A program made the translations under genes and the position numbers. A model generated the notes under the pieces. That model made no database searches and was not told the origin of the DNA. It saw only the letters and a list, made by a program, of their open reading frames with translations. A stretch of DNA of 21,137 nucleotides, taken from NCBI GenBank assembly GCA_035502675.1, contig DATJUC010000048.1, forward strand, positions 1-21,137. Reading direction: 5' to 3'. The stretch is from DATJUC01 sp035502675. GTDB lineage: Bacteria; Vulcanimicrobiota; Vulcanimicrobiia; Vulcanimicrobiales; Vulcanimicrobiaceae. Positions 20,340 to 21,137 of this stretch are shown in pieces (positions within the stretch are counted from its first letter, which is position 1; every line of letters starts with the position of its first letter).

Positions 20340-21137
20340 GCCGCTGTAGATTGCAAGAGATGGCGTTCGTACGCGCGCACGAACGGATAGTAGATGACGG
20401 CGGCGATGGCGATGTTCGCCAACACCAGCCCGACGGCGCGAACGTCGAGCGTCGCGAGATAGACGGCGATCGGTGACGGAATCGACGACGGCACGTAAAA
20501 TGCCGCGCGCGAGACGGCCCCGAACGCGACCGCCGCGTACGTCGACGACGCCAGCACCAGCGGAGCGCCGACGAACGGAATGACGAAGTACGGATTGAAG
20601 ACGACCGGCGCTCCGACCAGCAGCGGATCGTTGATGTTGAACAATCCCGGCACGATCGTCATGCGGCCGATGCGCCGCAGCCGCGGAACGCGCGAGAACG
20701 CCAGCATGACCGCCAACGGCAGCGTCGCGCCGGCACCGCCGGGAAAGACGAATAGAAACAGCGACACGACCACGACGTAGGGCAGCGGCGCGTGGGCCGC
20801 ATACGCGTGCGTGTTCTGCGTTTGCATCGTCAAGTACACCGGCGTGACGACCGCCGCGAGCACCGCCGGACCGTGGACGCCCGCCGTCCAGAGCAGCGTC
20901 TCGACCAGCACGATGATGACCAGCGCGAGGTAGCTGTCGCCGAGATGCGCGATCGGCTGCATCGCGGCGACGATCGCGGCCGCCGGCGACAGACCCAAGG
21001 CGGTCGTCCCCGCCACAATCGCGACCGCAATCGCGGCGCCGATCCAAGCGCCGGCCCGCACGCCGGTCAGCCGCTGCGCCGCCAGCACCGACGCCGCGCA
21101 CAGGCCGCAAGCCAAGATGGCGACGAACAGCCCCGCC
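20336..21137 (-). CDS. PTS EIIC permease, lactose/cellobiose type (5' end cut by window)
   Basis: C-terminal 266 residues of a sugar phosphotransferase membrane component (EIIC, CelB-like). Seen: multiple hydrophobic helices; ETLLWTAGVHGPAVLAAV, matching the EIIC helix region; PGGAGATLPLAVMLAFSRVPRLRRIG; and the substrate-binding block IVPGLFNINDPLLVGAPVVFNP followed by YFVIPFVGAPLV. No EIIB or EIIA domain is fused at the C-terminus. The stop overlaps the start of the PLP enzyme gene. Known: EIIC transports and hands the sugar to EIIB for phosphorylation. Whether partners exist upstream cannot be seen. The frame is open through the window edge, so the start is outside. Confidence 0.85.
   Translation of the reverse strand, partial: AGLFVAILACGLCAASVLAAQRLTGVRAGAWIGAAIAVAIVAGTTALGLSPAAAIVAAMQPIAHLGDSYLALVIIVLVETLLWTAGVHGPAVLAAVVTPVYLTMQTQNTHAYAAHAPLPYVVVVSLFLFVFPGGAGATLPLAVMLAFSRVPRLRRIGRMTIVPGLFNINDPLLVGAPVVFNPYFVIPFVGAPLVLASSTYAAVAFGAVSRAAFYVPSSIPSPIAVYLATLDVRAVGLVLANIAIAAVIYYPFVRAYERHLLQSTAA

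Noticed and set aside
19083..21110. 675-residue minus frame joining the PLP enzyme to an upstream Arg-rich segment
   Set aside because: The upstream part is the wrong frame of the EIIC gene; the PLP enzyme starts at ATG 20339.
1..21137. tRNA, rRNA, CRISPR array, insertion sequence or attachment site
   Set aside because: No tRNA-like cloverleaf with a CCA end, no regularly spaced repeats, no transposase or integrase, and no terminal inverted repeats were seen.

Overview
The window is 21 kb of GC-rich, gene-dense bacterial chromosome. Almost all genes are on the minus strand and many overlap by a few bases. It reads as core and near-core genome, with no insertion sequence, phage, CRISPR or RNA gene that I can see. 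Organism (inference): a high-GC, non-proteobacterial lineage. The mix of type III pantothenate kinase, DUF5069, DUF6941, a YnbB-type PLP enzyme, short flagellar parts and leaderless promoters would fit Candidatus Eremiobacterota/Vulcanimicrobiota or a relative. No taxonomic marker was searched, so this is a weak guess.

Layout. 1-516 (minus): start of a flagellar rod set with a short FlgC-like protein cut by the window edge. 601-1647 (plus): a secreted lipoprotein. 1664-3636 (minus): rplM-rpsI, a terminator hairpin, and a DUF3810 membrane metalloprotease-like gene whose start codon lies inside the hairpin. 3779-4201 (plus): a marR regulator with a near-leaderless promoter and a direct-repeat operator candidate. 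4231-8179 (minus): greA-lysS-DUF6941-metallothionein-DUF5069-truA. The metallothionein is only 53 codons and is easily missed. 8263-13571 (minus): a five-gene metabolic cluster of class III aminotransferase, SRPBCC lipid-binding protein, acyl-ACP-reductase-like dehydrogenase, 'quinate 5-dehydrogenase'-like protein and APC permease. 13572-18349 (minus): dus, DUF1275 membrane protein, coaX, coaBC, panC and an FHA protein. 18462-18671 (plus): a small conserved-looking acidic protein. 18681-21137 (minus): PilZ protein, a methionine-gamma-lyase-like PLP enzyme and a cut PTS EIIC permease.

How they fit together. panC-coaBC-coaX is a pantothenate-to-CoA module, although both CoaBC and CoaX carry changes at family motif residues. 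greA and lysS are an information-processing pair with small riders. The five-gene cluster is the best candidate for an undescribed pathway. An enzyme that keeps the cysteine of cyanobacterial acyl-ACP reductase sits next to a PLP aminotransferase, a hydrophobic-ligand-binding protein and an amine/amino-acid permease. A testable idea is acyl thioester to aldehyde to amine. Its fourth gene is preceded by an unusually structured 126-base leader.
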